Origin: Bacilli bacterium
Lineage (GTDB): Bacteria; Bacillota_I; Bacilli_A; RFN20; CAG-826
Assembly: GCA_016298185.1 (NCBI GenBank)
Contig: JAEDDA010000023.1
Coordinates: 1-17,351 of the forward strand
Direction: 5' to 3'
DNA length: 17,351 nt
The notes under the pieces are model-generated. The model saw only the letters and a list, made by a program, of their open reading frames with translations, had not been told where the DNA came from and ran no database searches. Shown here piece after piece: positions 1 through 5,076 of this stretch. Each line of letters begins with the position of its first letter. The stretch's first letter is position 1. The translations under genes and the position numbers were made by a program.

Positions 1-448
1 AAATAAATCTATGGGCTTTTTCATTTTCTTTTTTACTAGTTACTTCTACTTCTTCCGCAACCATAAAGGCACTATAAAAGCCAACGCCAAATTGGCCGAT
101 AATATCAACATCTTCTTTGTCTTTATTTTTCATCTTTTTGACAAATTCTTTACTGCCGCTTCTAGCAATTGTGCCGAGATTTTTAATCATTTCGCTTTTA
201 CTCATGCCAATACCATTATCACTAATAGTGATGGTTCTATCTTTTTTGTCATAAGATAAGTCAATTTTATATTCTTCTAAAGCTACCTTGCCATTACTTG
301 TTAAAGCGAGATATTTTCTTTTATCAATCGCATCAGATGCATTAGAAATGAGCTCTCTTAAAAAGATCTCGGAATTGGAATATATCGAATTGATCATCAA
401 GTTAAGTAATTCTTTGCTTTCTGTTTCAAATTGCTTTGTTTCTTTCAT
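1..448 (-). CDS. htpG: Hsp90 family chaperone HtpG, N-terminal part (gene runs off the window)
   Basis: Only the first 149 codons lie in the window. They cover the GHKL (Bergerat-fold) ATPase domain of Hsp90, an ATP-dependent cytosolic chaperone dimer. Visible motifs are RELISNASDAIDK at residues 31-43 (E32 catalytic, N36 and D40 for Mg/ATP), ISDNGIGM at 75-82 (D77 contacts adenine), and GQFGVGFYS at 118-126 in the ATP lid region. The start ATG at 448 is preceded by AAGGAG with a spacing of about 8 bases, and the protein begins MKETKQFETE, as is usual for bacterial HtpG. The middle and C-terminal domains lie beyond base 1. The upstream region carries two CIRCE-like operators around a good promoter, so HrcA-repressed heat-shock control is expected. 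Identity is certain from sequence motifs; the regulation is inferred. Confidence 0.97.
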   Translation of the reverse strand, partial: MKETKQFETESKELLNLMINSIYSNSEIFLRELISNASDAIDKRKYLALTSNGKVALEEYKIDLSYDKKDRTITISDNGIGMSKSEMIKNLGTIARSGSKEFVKKMKNKDKEDVDIIGQFGVGFYSAFMVAEEVEVTSKKENEKAHRFI

Positions 449-463
449 AAACTAGTCTCCTTT

Positions 464-490
464 TTAGCACTTGAACTCTTTAACTGCTAA
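464..490 (-). promoter_or_regulatory. CIRCE-like HrcA operator 1 (5' leader of htpG)
   Basis: Two 9-base arms, TTAGCACTT and AACTGCTAA, are separated by exactly 9 bases, the CIRCE geometry (consensus TTAGCACTC-N9-GAGTGCTAA). There is one mismatch in the left arm and two in the right. It lies just downstream of the predicted transcription start and ends 15 bases before the htpG start codon, where bound HrcA would block transcription. Confidence 0.8.
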
Positions 491-498
491 CGTATATG

Positions 499-526
499 AT
501 TTTACCAACTTTTAGCACTCTGTCAA
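499..526 (-). promoter_or_regulatory. sigma-A type promoter of htpG
   Basis: Read on the minus strand, a perfect -35 TTGACA (521-526) is followed after 16 bases by TAAAAT (499-504). The start would fall near 490. The -35 and spacer lie inside CIRCE operator 2, and the start site abuts operator 1. Confidence 0.75.
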
Positions 527-538
527 CTAGATTGCCAA
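512..538 (-). promoter_or_regulatory. CIRCE-like HrcA operator 2 (overlaps the htpG -35)
   Basis: A perfect left arm TTAGCACTC (512-520), a 9-base spacer and the arm GATTGCCAA (530-538; two mismatches to GAGTGCTAA) have the exact CIRCE spacing. It covers the -35 hexamer of htpG. Having two operators this close is a strong sign of HrcA control. Confidence 0.75.
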
Positions 539-540
539 TT

Positions 541-738
541 TTTTTCTTTTTATATATTAATATATAAGCAAAATAAAATGACATCCCTGTTTGTCAGAAA
601 TGTCACGTTTTTTTACATTGGCTTTTTTGGACTATTTTGATACATCCGGACACTTTTATGAAAATCCGAACAACCTTAAATAGTCAATAAGTTAACTATT
701 TATTGAAAACTTTTATACCATAAAAGCAAATAAACCCG
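541..738. other. AT-rich intergenic region between htpG and the antiporter gene
   Basis: No gene is supported here. It holds a perfect 16-base palindrome of T/A (551-566), an 8-bp inverted repeat (677-684 with 695-702, 10-base loop) and a short A/T hairpin (710-716 with 720-726) just past the antiporter stop codon. The last two may help end the antiporter transcript, but neither has a convincing U tract. Confidence 0.4.
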
Positions 739-1938
739 TCAGATGATTGGCTCATTTTTATTTAATAATTTCTTGTAAAGTGAATCCATCAATATAGCCC
801 CCAGTGGAGCGGTAATTAATATTGACACCACCGCGGCAGTGAGAACTAGTGTTCCGCAACTTAAACCTTCACTCAATGCAATCGCGCCAATTGAAGCCTG
901 CACTGTTGCCTTGGGCAAATATGAAATGATAATAAATATCTTTTCTTCTGAGGTAAACTTCGTGGCTATCACGCAACATATCACACCTAAACTTCTGAAT
1001 ATTAGTGCGATAAAGATTAATCCTACGATGATTGCGCCTTCTTTAGAGAAAGCATAATGTACATCAGTAGCAATCCCCACTAAAGCAAAAAGAAGTATTT
1101 CGAAGCCTTGCCATAATCCGTTATACGATTTTTGGATATCCTTGGCTTCTTCGTTCTTAAAGATATTGACCACTAAAGCCATTACTATAATCGCTAGTAA
1201 AGAAGAAACACTAAAATATGGTTTTAAGACGCTTTCCAATGTCAGCATGCCAAACGATAAACCAAGCATGAGAATAACATTGATAATTTTATTTAGTTTT
1301 AGATAGCGAATGATTAAAACCATTAAGAATCCAACACCGATGCCTAATGTAATGCCGGTTATTATCGATATTGGAATTTGTGATATGCCCCAAGCATCAA
1401 ATGTTGAGGTAGCTACTAGATTCTTGAACGAATAGAAAAGAACAATAACAAAAATATCATCACAAGATGCTCCCGCCATGACTAGTTCAGGAACGCTATG
1501 TTCTTTGCCATATCCTTCTTCCATAAGTTTAATCATTCTTGGAACAACTACCGCCGGAGAAACCGCAGCAAGAACAGAACCAAGAAGTAAAGCTTCAAAA
1601 TAGGATATTCCTAAGAATAGAGGGGCAAATATAGTAATGCCAATAATTTCAAAACAAGCAGGGACGAAACACATTAAAATAGCGGGTCTGCCAATCTTCT
1701 TGAGATTGTTAATATCTAAAGACAAACCAGATCTTGTAAGAATAATCACCAAAGCGATTTGTCTTAAATATGAAGAGATTGATAATAATGTGTCATCAAC
1801 AATGTTTAATAGTGATGGACCAATTAATATTCCGAGTATGATATACCAAACTAGTTTTGGGAGTTTGATTTTTTCAAAGATAAAACCACCAAGTATGCCG
1901 CCACCAAAGATAATAAATAAGGATAGAAATATATTCAT
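739..1938 (-). CDS. NHA/SLC9B-like (CPA2) cation:proton antiporter
   Basis: A 399-residue integral membrane protein with about 11-13 hydrophobic segments and the Na+/H+ exchanger fold. The paired acidic residues D160-D161 (GASCDDIFVI) match the DD pair that carries ion and proton in electrogenic CPA2 antiporters. LPKATVQASIG (341-351) contains the lysine conserved in the NapA/NHA group, and this motif together with VSILITAPLG near the C terminus resembles animal NHA (SLC9B) proteins. AAVSPAVVVP (124-133) is the unwound-helix region. The start ATG at 1938 follows GGAG at normal spacing. The gene is monocistronic, and its leader holds a fluoride-riboswitch-like aptamer with a terminator. The likely role is cation/H+ exchange that helps during fluoride or acid-linked stress; family assignment is firm, ion specificity is not. 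Confidence 0.92.
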   Translation of the reverse strand: MNIFLSLFIIFGGGILGGFIFEKIKLPKLVWYIILGILIGPSLLNIVDDTLLSISSYLRQIALVIILTRSGLSLDINNLKKIGRPAILMCFVPACFEIIGITIFAPLFLGISYFEALLLGSVLAAVSPAVVVPRMIKLMEEGYGKEHSVPELVMAGASCDDIFVIVLFYSFKNLVATSTFDAWGISQIPISIITGITLGIGVGFLMVLIIRYLKLNKIINVILMLGLSFGMLTLESVLKPYFSVSSLLAIIVMALVVNIFKNEEAKDIQKSYNGLWQGFEILLFALVGIATDVHYAFSKEGAIIVGLIFIALIFRSLGVICCVIATKFTSEEKIFIIISYLPKATVQASIGAIALSEGLSCGTLVLTAAVVSILITAPLGAILMDSLYKKLLNKNEPII

Positions 1939-1964
1939 ATAATCTCCAATCTGCCATAGAAATT

Positions 1965-2010
1965 AAAAAGCTGATCCCTACAACAAAAAGTCATAGACGT
2001 CATCAGCTTT
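1965..2010 (-). terminator. intrinsic terminator serving as riboswitch expression platform
   Basis: On the minus strand AAAGCTGAT (2010-2002) pairs with ATCAGCTTT (1975-1967) and runs into a U tract (1969-1965). Inside it, CTATGAC and GTTGTAG pair around a TTTTT loop with two G-U wobbles. The 5' arm shares GCTGAT with the upstream aptamer, so aptamer folding and termination exclude each other. Confidence 0.85.
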
Positions 2011-2054
2011 ATTCTTGCGGTTTTCTATTTCTAGAAGGGAGACATCATTCCCTG
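1990..2054 (-). promoter_or_regulatory. fluoride riboswitch (crcB motif) aptamer
   Basis: The minus strand shows the hallmarks of the crcB motif. P1 is GGGA...UCCC (2052-2049 with 2040-2037) closing the loop AUGAUGUC. ACCGC lies upstream of the invariant-looking GCUGAUGAC. The pseudoknot GAUGUC (2046-2041) with GACGUC (2001-1996) forms six pairs including one G-U. An optional hairpin TTCTA/TAGAA sits between P1 and the ACCGC segment. Known family logic is that fluoride stabilises the pseudoknot and prevents the terminator, turning the gene on. Fluoride riboswitches are known upstream of fluoride channels and also of some cation/proton antiporter genes. Confidence 0.86.
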
Positions 2055-2059
2055 TGGTG

Positions 2060-2068
2060 ATTATATCA
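2060..2068 (-). promoter_or_regulatory. extended -10 promoter of the antiporter transcript
   Basis: TGATATAAT on the minus strand is a perfect extended -10 (TGN-TATAAT; -10 at 2060-2065). The expected start near 2053 coincides with the first bases of the riboswitch P1. No good -35 is seen; that position falls in the U tract of the upstream terminator. Confidence 0.7.
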
Positions 2069-2070
2069 CA

Positions 2071-2107
2071 AATAAATAAAAACAGTACCGAATTGTATCG
2101 ATACTGT
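2071..2107 (-). terminator. second terminator downstream of the XRE gene
   Basis: ACAGTATCGA (2107-2098) and TCGGTACTGT (2091-2082) pair for ten base pairs with one G-U around a six-base loop. TTTTTATTTATTT follows on the minus strand. It insulates the antiporter promoter from read-through. Confidence 0.75.
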
Positions 2108-2152
2108 AGTTAACGAATGGGGGCAGAACACTAAAGTGGTACTTTTTGCCCT

Positions 2153-2188
2153 AAAAAGTTGGGGTGTATTCACCTTAAGTGATACACC
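2153..2188 (-). terminator. terminator immediately after the XRE gene
   Basis: The hairpin GGTGTATCAC/GTG(A)ATACACC (one bulged A) starts at the last base of the stop codon and is followed on the minus strand by CCAACTTTTT. Between it and the next terminator lies a further dyad (GGGCA 2121-2125 with TGCCC 2147-2151, inner CACT/AGTG) of unknown role. Confidence 0.6.
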
Positions 2189-2820
2189 TATTCCCTAATA
2201 TTCATTTGAAAACCAGGTGCGTTTACAATCGAGATCATTGTTGCAAACGAAATAAAGAAAAGCACTAACGAAGCAACAAACACAACAATTAAACATAATC
2301 TAATTATCTTTAATGGTCTCTTGTTTAAGTTCAAAAATGATAGTAGAGAAAGAATTATAGAAAGCAACAAGAGCGCAATGTTGATAACCGAAACTAGATT
2401 CCCCACCCTCAAGGTTGCACCAATAATTGATGCATAGCCTGTCACATGAACAGGTGTTGGGTTATCAGGATAAGATACTGCAGAATAGTCATAGCTACTA
2501 TATTGATAAAAAGGAACAACTGATAGCAAGAGCAAAGTAACACTTAATGAAGCAAAACAAATAGCCAAAATCATCCAAAACCTTTGGTTTGTTGTAAATG
2601 ATTTTTCCACTATTTCGTTCTTCTCTTTATCAGATAATAAATCTTCAACCTTCACATTAAGAGCGGCAGCAATCTTTTCTAAGTTTTCTTGAGTAGGAAA
2701 AGCACTGCCACTTTCATATTTGGTTATAAGTGTTCTAGAGACATATATCTTGCTAGCAAGATCTTCTTGTGATAATCCTGCTTCTTTACGGTACTTCTTT
2801 ATTTTTTCATTTAGTTCCAT
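2188..2820 (-). CDS. XRE-family HTH regulator with three C-terminal membrane segments
   Basis: A 210-residue protein. Residues 5-60 are a Cro/C1-type HTH_3 domain (LSQEDLASKI...SRTLITKYESG at 16-38, then a typical fourth helix with ALNVKVEDLL). After a short linker come three predicted membrane helices at about 82-104, 142-163 and 171-197, with an exposed loop rich in Tyr/Ser/Pro at 106-128 between the first two. The protein therefore looks like a membrane-anchored DNA-binding regulator that could sense an envelope signal. Its start codon overlaps the end of the upstream lipoprotein gene (ATGGAACTAA, 10 bases shared), which implies translational coupling and a joint function. AGGA lies 8 bases before the ATG. 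The domain assignment is firm; the signal and target genes are unknown. Confidence 0.85.
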   Translation of the reverse strand: MELNEKIKKYRKEAGLSQEDLASKIYVSRTLITKYESGSAFPTQENLEKIAAALNVKVEDLLSDKEKNEIVEKSFTTNQRFWMILAICFASLSVTLLLLSVVPFYQYSSYDYSAVSYPDNPTPVHVTGYASIIGATLRVGNLVSVINIALLLLSIILSLLSFLNLNKRPLKIIRLCLIVVFVASLVLFFISFATMISIVNAPGFQMNIRE

Positions 2821-3248
2821 GTTGTTATTCCTATTATAAACGAATTTGGCATAACATATTTACTTCTAAAGCATTTTCCTTCTTCGTTAGATTGAACATA
2901 CATATAGTGGCTCTTATGACTAATATAGAATAACGGTGCGTAATATTTTTTATAAGAAGGATGTAGACGTTCTAAATGAATAACGACCGCATCATCTTTA
3001 GATTCCTTTGGTGGCCAACCCATAAATTGTTCATTAATATCAAAATTAACCAGAATATAACTGCAATCTAAATATGAATAATATTTTTCATCCACTATCC
3101 ACGCCAAGCTTTGATAAACGCTAGAGCTCACTTGCATTTGCGTTATATTTGACACTTCAAAACCAGCAACCTCTTTAAAAGAATAGGTTTGTTGATTACA
3201 ACTTGTTAGAAGAAAAAATAAAACTAAAAGAAATGGTATCTTTTTCAT
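2811..3248 (-). CDS. small lipoprotein of unknown function
   Basis: A 145-residue protein with an N-terminal lipoprotein signal: two lysines, a hydrophobic stretch, and lipobox L-T-S-C with the lipidated cysteine at residue 17. The mature part (about 128 residues) has no recognised domain. It is rich in aromatic residues (many Tyr) and contains one further cysteine. The C terminus overlaps the start of the XRE/membrane regulator, so the two are almost certainly one operon. A sensor role for the lipoprotein, acting on the membrane regulator, is plausible but only inferred from this coupling. The ribosome binding site before the ATG at 3248 is weak (GGAAAT). No clear promoter was found upstream. 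Confidence 0.75.
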   Translation of the reverse strand: MKKIPFLLVLFFLLTSCNQQTYSFKEVAGFEVSNITQMQVSSSVYQSLAWIVDEKYYSYLDCSYILVNFDINEQFMGWPPKESKDDAVVIHLERLHPSYKKYYAPLFYISHKSHYMYVQSNEEGKCFRSKYVMPNSFIIGITTWN

Positions 3249-3323
3249 ATTTCCATAATAAGACGCATGATTAAAAACATTATGTGAATTTATGTGAAAA
3301 ACAATTTAATCAGAGGAGATTAC

Positions 3324-3335
3324 ATGATTAAATAG
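3324..3335 (+). CDS. possible three-codon leader ORF (Met-Ile-Lys-stop)
   Basis: ATG-ATT-AAA-TAG is preceded by a strong GAGGAG five bases upstream and is followed within about 10 bases by a perfect palindrome and a long hairpin that leads into the next gene. The Shine-Dalgarno is better than that of the downstream gene. It may be a regulatory leader peptide or a chance match; there is no other evidence. Confidence 0.3.
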   Translation: MIK

Positions 3336-3342
3336 TTATATA

Positions 3343-3356
3343 CCTTATTAATAAGG
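3343..3356. repeat. perfect 14-base palindrome, operator-like
   Basis: CCTTATTAATAAGG is a perfect palindrome at the left edge of the long hairpin, with which it shares AAGG. It could be a protein-binding dyad (autoregulation) or an alternative RNA fold that competes with the hairpin. Confidence 0.45.
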
Positions 3357-3422
3357 TCCCTAGTGTAATATGCCATTTTTAGAATTAAGGAATCGTTTTG
3401 GCATATAGAAAGGGACCTTTTT
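3353..3422 (+). promoter_or_regulatory. long hairpin holding the ribosome binding site of the 3423 gene
   Basis: AAGGTCCC (3353-3360) pairs with GGGACCTT (3412-3419), and inside it ATATGCCA (3368-3375) pairs with TGGCATAT (3399-3406). The outer 3' arm is followed by a T run that ends at the ATG, so the element looks like an intrinsic terminator. The only candidate Shine-Dalgarno (AAAGGGA, 3409-3415) is inside the closing stem, so folding would also hide the translation start. Confidence 0.65.
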
Positions 3423-3776
3423 ATGTCATATCAAAGTTATAAAGGTAAAAGTAAATATCATTTTAGGTATTATCGAAAAACTCAGTATCATCCATTTTTG
3501 GTGGTTTTAGTGACTGATGAAAATGGGGAAGGAAATGATATTAAAATTAGTGGTTTTAATATGACTTCTTCTACTCTCAAGTTTCTCGAAAGACCAAGTC
3601 GTTTTATCAAATTAGACAAGAATCCAGATCCAGAAAGCGATGCAGAGAGTTATGTGAGTATCGATTTTATTGAAAATCAACCTGCAAAGTGGTTCACAAG
3701 ACCAATTAGAAGATGGAAACTCTCAAAAGAAGATGAAAATAAAATTGATGAATTGCTGAAGAAAAAGAAAAAATGA
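3423..3776 (+). CDS. small basic protein of unknown function, possibly PemK/MazF-like
   Basis: A 117-residue protein, basic at both ends (KGKSKYHFRYYRK near the start, KKKKK at the end), without signal peptide or membrane segment. I do not recognise it with certainty. The pattern of a strand HPFLVVLVT (about 24-32), a turn, ISGFNMTSS, then a strand ESYVSIDFI and a basic tail with WKLSKEDENKIDELL recalls small MazF/PemK-fold toxins, but no diagnostic residues allow a claim. It is the only plus-strand gene in the first 10 kb and stands alone, with no antitoxin-like protein gene next to it. Its leader is strongly structured, with the ribosome binding site inside a terminator-like hairpin. Its stop codon lies in the stem of a terminator that serves the opposite strand, so its 3' end is convergent with the fMet-tRNA transcript. 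Confidence 0.7.
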   Translation: MSYQSYKGKSKYHFRYYRKTQYHPFLVVLVTDENGEGNDIKISGFNMTSSTLKFLERPSRFIKLDKNPDPESDAESYVSIDFIENQPAKWFTRPIRRWKLSKEDENKIDELLKKKKK

Positions 3777-3790
3777 CTCATTTGAGTCAT
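3766..3790 (-). terminator. intrinsic terminator of the rpsU/tRNA-fMet/ncRNA transcript
   Basis: ATGACTCA and TGAGTCAT (3790-3783 with 3780-3773) form a perfect 8-bp stem. On the minus strand it is followed by TTTTTCTTTTTC. On the plus strand no U tract follows. It overlaps the last codons of the convergent gene. Confidence 0.8.
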
Positions 3791-3956
3791 CATTTCATAA
3801 ACGCTCACTCATCCTAATTGAGTATGGCTATTAGCCTTGCATACCCGCTTCCGCGTTTATTATCGTGCGATATTATTTCATTAGGAACCGCACATAATCA
3901 ATTGGAGGGTATTCCTTTTGGTTATATACATCAGCATAAATGCTGTTGCAGTTACT
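3766..3956 (-). ncRNA. candidate structured non-coding RNA downstream of tRNA-fMet
   Basis: About 190 bases follow the CCA end of tRNA-fMet without any ORF and end at a strong terminator. Pairings read on the minus strand are: CAGCA/TGCTG (3945-3941/3936-3932), GTGCG/CGCAC (3893-3889/3869-3865), TCCTAAT/ATTAGGA (3886-3880/3818-3812), ATAAACGC/GCGTTTAT (3860-3853/3804-3797) and GGTAT/ATACT (3845-3841/3825-3821) capped by GGC/GCC. The TCCTAAT helix crosses both the GTGCG and the ATAAACGC helices, giving a double pseudoknot. CGC-GGAA-GCG (GNRA loop) is an alternative local stem. The unpaired CCCTCC (3909-3904) could contact Shine-Dalgarno sequences. It does not match 6S, SRP, tmRNA, RNase P or any riboswitch I know. 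Confidence 0.45.
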
Positions 3957-4033
3957 TGGTTGCGGGGAGTGGATTTGAACCAATGACCTCCGGGTTATGG
4001 GCCCGACGAGCTACCAGACTGCTCTACCCCGCG
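3957..4033 (-). tRNA. initiator tRNA-fMet (CAT)
   Basis: A 77-base cloverleaf with encoded CCA. The unpaired C1 opposite A72 and three G-C pairs at the base of the anticodon stem (GGG/CCC) identify the initiator. The anticodon loop reads CCCATAA, so position 33 is C instead of the nearly universal U. The T stem (ATTGG/CCACT) has one U-C mismatch, and the first anticodon-stem pair is U-G. It is probably transcribed with rpsU, as only a weak hairpin separates them. Confidence 0.95.
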
Positions 4034-4041
4034 ATGTTAAA

Positions 4042-4061
4042 GGGCCCATATTCCAGAGCCC
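4042..4061 (-). terminator. weak hairpin between rpsU and tRNA-fMet
   Basis: GGGCTC (4061-4056) pairs with GGGCCC (4047-4042) through one G-U, followed on the minus strand only by TTTAAC. The poor U tract suggests partial termination or a processing site, so the tRNA may depend on read-through from rpsU. Confidence 0.35.
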
Positions 4062-4076
4062 ATTTGGTTAATAAAC

Positions 4077-4253
4077 TTATTTACGATTTTTACGACGAGC
4101 GTTTTCGCTTTTAAGTTTTCTCTTGAGACCTTTCTTTAAGAAAGATTCTCTGCGGCGGCACTCCTGGATGGTACCAGCCTTATTAACTTGTCTTTTGAAT
4201 CTGCGTAATGCATCATCAAGTGTTTCGTTTTCACGAACTACTGTTTTTGGCAT
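4077..4253 (-). CDS. rpsU: 30S ribosomal protein bS21
   Basis: A 58-residue protein of standard bS21 length. It begins MPKTVVRENETLDDALRRFKR and continues with the conserved basic helix (CRRRESFLKKG) and a Lys/Arg-rich tail (KRKLKSENARRKNRK). The protein binds the 30S platform and helps start-site selection. I place the start at 4253, although the frame is open further upstream, because GGAGGTG lies at ideal spacing before this ATG and the family starts MPKTVVR/MSKTVVR. It has its own promoter overlapping the deoC terminator. Downstream come tRNA-fMet and the structured RNA candidate, which groups initiation-related products in one transcript. Confidence 0.97.
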   Translation of the reverse strand: MPKTVVRENETLDDALRRFKRQVNKAGTIQECRRRESFLKKGLKRKLKSENARRKNRK

Positions 4254-4289
4254 AGTTTCACCTCCATTCATGCTTAACGCACTGCGTAT

Positions 4290-4319
4290 ATTATATTCTT
4301 TTATGAAAAGAAAATGCAA
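4290..4319 (-). promoter_or_regulatory. promoter of rpsU
   Basis: The minus strand has TTGCAT (4319-4314), an 18-base spacer and a perfect TATAAT (4295-4290). The -35 lies within the 3' arm of the deoC terminator. The start near 4283 gives a leader of about 30 bases. Confidence 0.7.
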
Positions 4320-4346
4320 CCACAAAATGTGACTGCATCTTTTCTT
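4305..4346 (-). terminator. deoC terminator
   Basis: A long stem, AAAAGATGCAGTCACA against TGTGGTTGCATTTT (one wobble or mismatch near the middle), is followed on the minus strand by CTTTTC. The stem is flanked by A and T runs and so could work in both directions. Confidence 0.8.
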
Positions 4347-4365
4347 ATTAAATAATTAATTAATA

Positions 4366-5001
4366 TTAGAGAATTTTTGTGCCGTTAGATGTACCGATAC
4401 GATTTGCACCAGCTTCCACCATTGCGATCAAATCTTCGTGTGTTCTAACACCACCAGAAGCTTTAACGCCCATTTCTGGACCAACTGTCTTTCTCATTAA
4501 AGCGACATCGTGTGCGGTTGCGCCACCTGTAGAGAAACCTGTGCTTGTCTTAACGAAGTCAGCACCTGCTTCTTTTGAAGCTTTACAAGCTCTAACTTTT
4601 TCATCATCGGTCAATAAACATGTTTCGATAATGACTTTAAGTATTCTAGAACCCGCAACTTCTTTTAATAAGCGGATTTCTTCTCTCACATAATCATCAT
4701 GACCGGCTTTTAACATACCAATATTGATGACCATATCGATTTCATCAGCGCCTTCTTTAATGGCTAATTCTGCTTCTTCAACTTTGGTTTTTGTTAAGTT
4801 CATACCTAATGGGAAACCAATAACTGTACAAACTTTAACATCGCTGCCTTTTAATTGTTCAGCCGCAAGTGGGACATAAGCGGGATTAACACATACACTC
4901 ATGAAATGGAATTCTTTGGCTTCTTCACATAATTTAACAATTTGTTTTGGAGAAGCATCTTGTTTCAAAAGAGTGTGATCGATTAATTTGTTGTATTGCA
5001 T
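4366..5001 (-). CDS. deoC: deoxyribose-phosphate aldolase
   Basis: A 211-residue TIM-barrel class I aldolase that cleaves 2-deoxyribose 5-phosphate to glyceraldehyde 3-phosphate and acetaldehyde in deoxynucleoside catabolism. Numbering from MQYNKLIDHTLL: D89 in DEIDMVINIG is the proton-relay aspartate, K151 in FVKTSTGF is the Schiff-base lysine, and K180 in GVKASGGVRT is the second catalytic lysine. The C terminus (GANRIGTSNGTKIL) is the usual phosphate-binding loop. A TTG nine bases upstream is in frame, but it is too close to the Shine-Dalgarno (GAGGAG). The ATG at 5001 is therefore preferred. It has its own promoter and terminator, and no other deo genes are adjacent, so nucleoside-operon control is not evident here. 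Confidence 0.96.
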   Translation of the reverse strand: MQYNKLIDHTLLKQDASPKQIVKLCEEAKEFHFMSVCVNPAYVPLAAEQLKGSDVKVCTVIGFPLGMNLTKTKVEEAELAIKEGADEIDMVINIGMLKAGHDDYVREEIRLLKEVAGSRILKVIIETCLLTDDEKVRACKASKEAGADFVKTSTGFSTGGATAHDVALMRKTVGPEMGVKASGGVRTHEDLIAMVEAGANRIGTSNGTKIL

Positions 5002-5027
5002 ATTTGTCAAATCTCCTCAACATTCTC

Positions 5028-5036
5028 ATTATAGCA
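5028..5036 (-). promoter_or_regulatory. extended -10 promoter of deoC
   Basis: TGCTATAAT on the minus strand, with the perfect -10 at 5028-5033, lies directly after the U tract of the rpmF terminator. No clear -35 is visible. The start would be about 20 bases before the start codon. Confidence 0.6.
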
Positions 5037-5061
5037 AAAAGAAAAGGCCTTTATAGACCTT
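5034..5061 (-). terminator. rpmF terminator
   Basis: AAGGTC (5061-5056) pairs with GGCCTT (5049-5044) with one G-U, then TTCTTTTT follows on the minus strand. It sits 15 bases past the rpmF stop codon. Confidence 0.7.
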
Positions 5062-5076
5062 ATCTTTATTTTTCGC

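Noticed and set aside
11..259. Plus-strand open frame within htpG
   Set aside because: It is the antisense shadow of a clear Hsp90 coding frame, without a ribosome binding site.
3423..3776. Type III toxin-antitoxin locus
   Set aside because: There are no tandem RNA repeats before the terminator-like hairpin, and the protein is too short and unlike ToxN. Only the general idea of tight control is kept.
3791..3956. Known small RNA (6S, SRP, tmRNA, RNase P) or glmS-type element
   Set aside because: The conserved cores of those RNAs are absent: no SRP GGAAGGAAGC-type loop context, no RNase P CRI/CRV motifs, no tmRNA T arm. It is kept as unclassified.
3818..4114. Plus-strand open frame of 98 codons
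   Set aside because: It runs through the tRNA-fMet gene and the end of rpsU in antisense; there is no Shine-Dalgarno and no family resemblance.
5001..5010. TTG start for deoC nine bases upstream
   Set aside because: It would leave only about two bases between Shine-Dalgarno and start; the ATG at 5001 has workable spacing and matches the family start.
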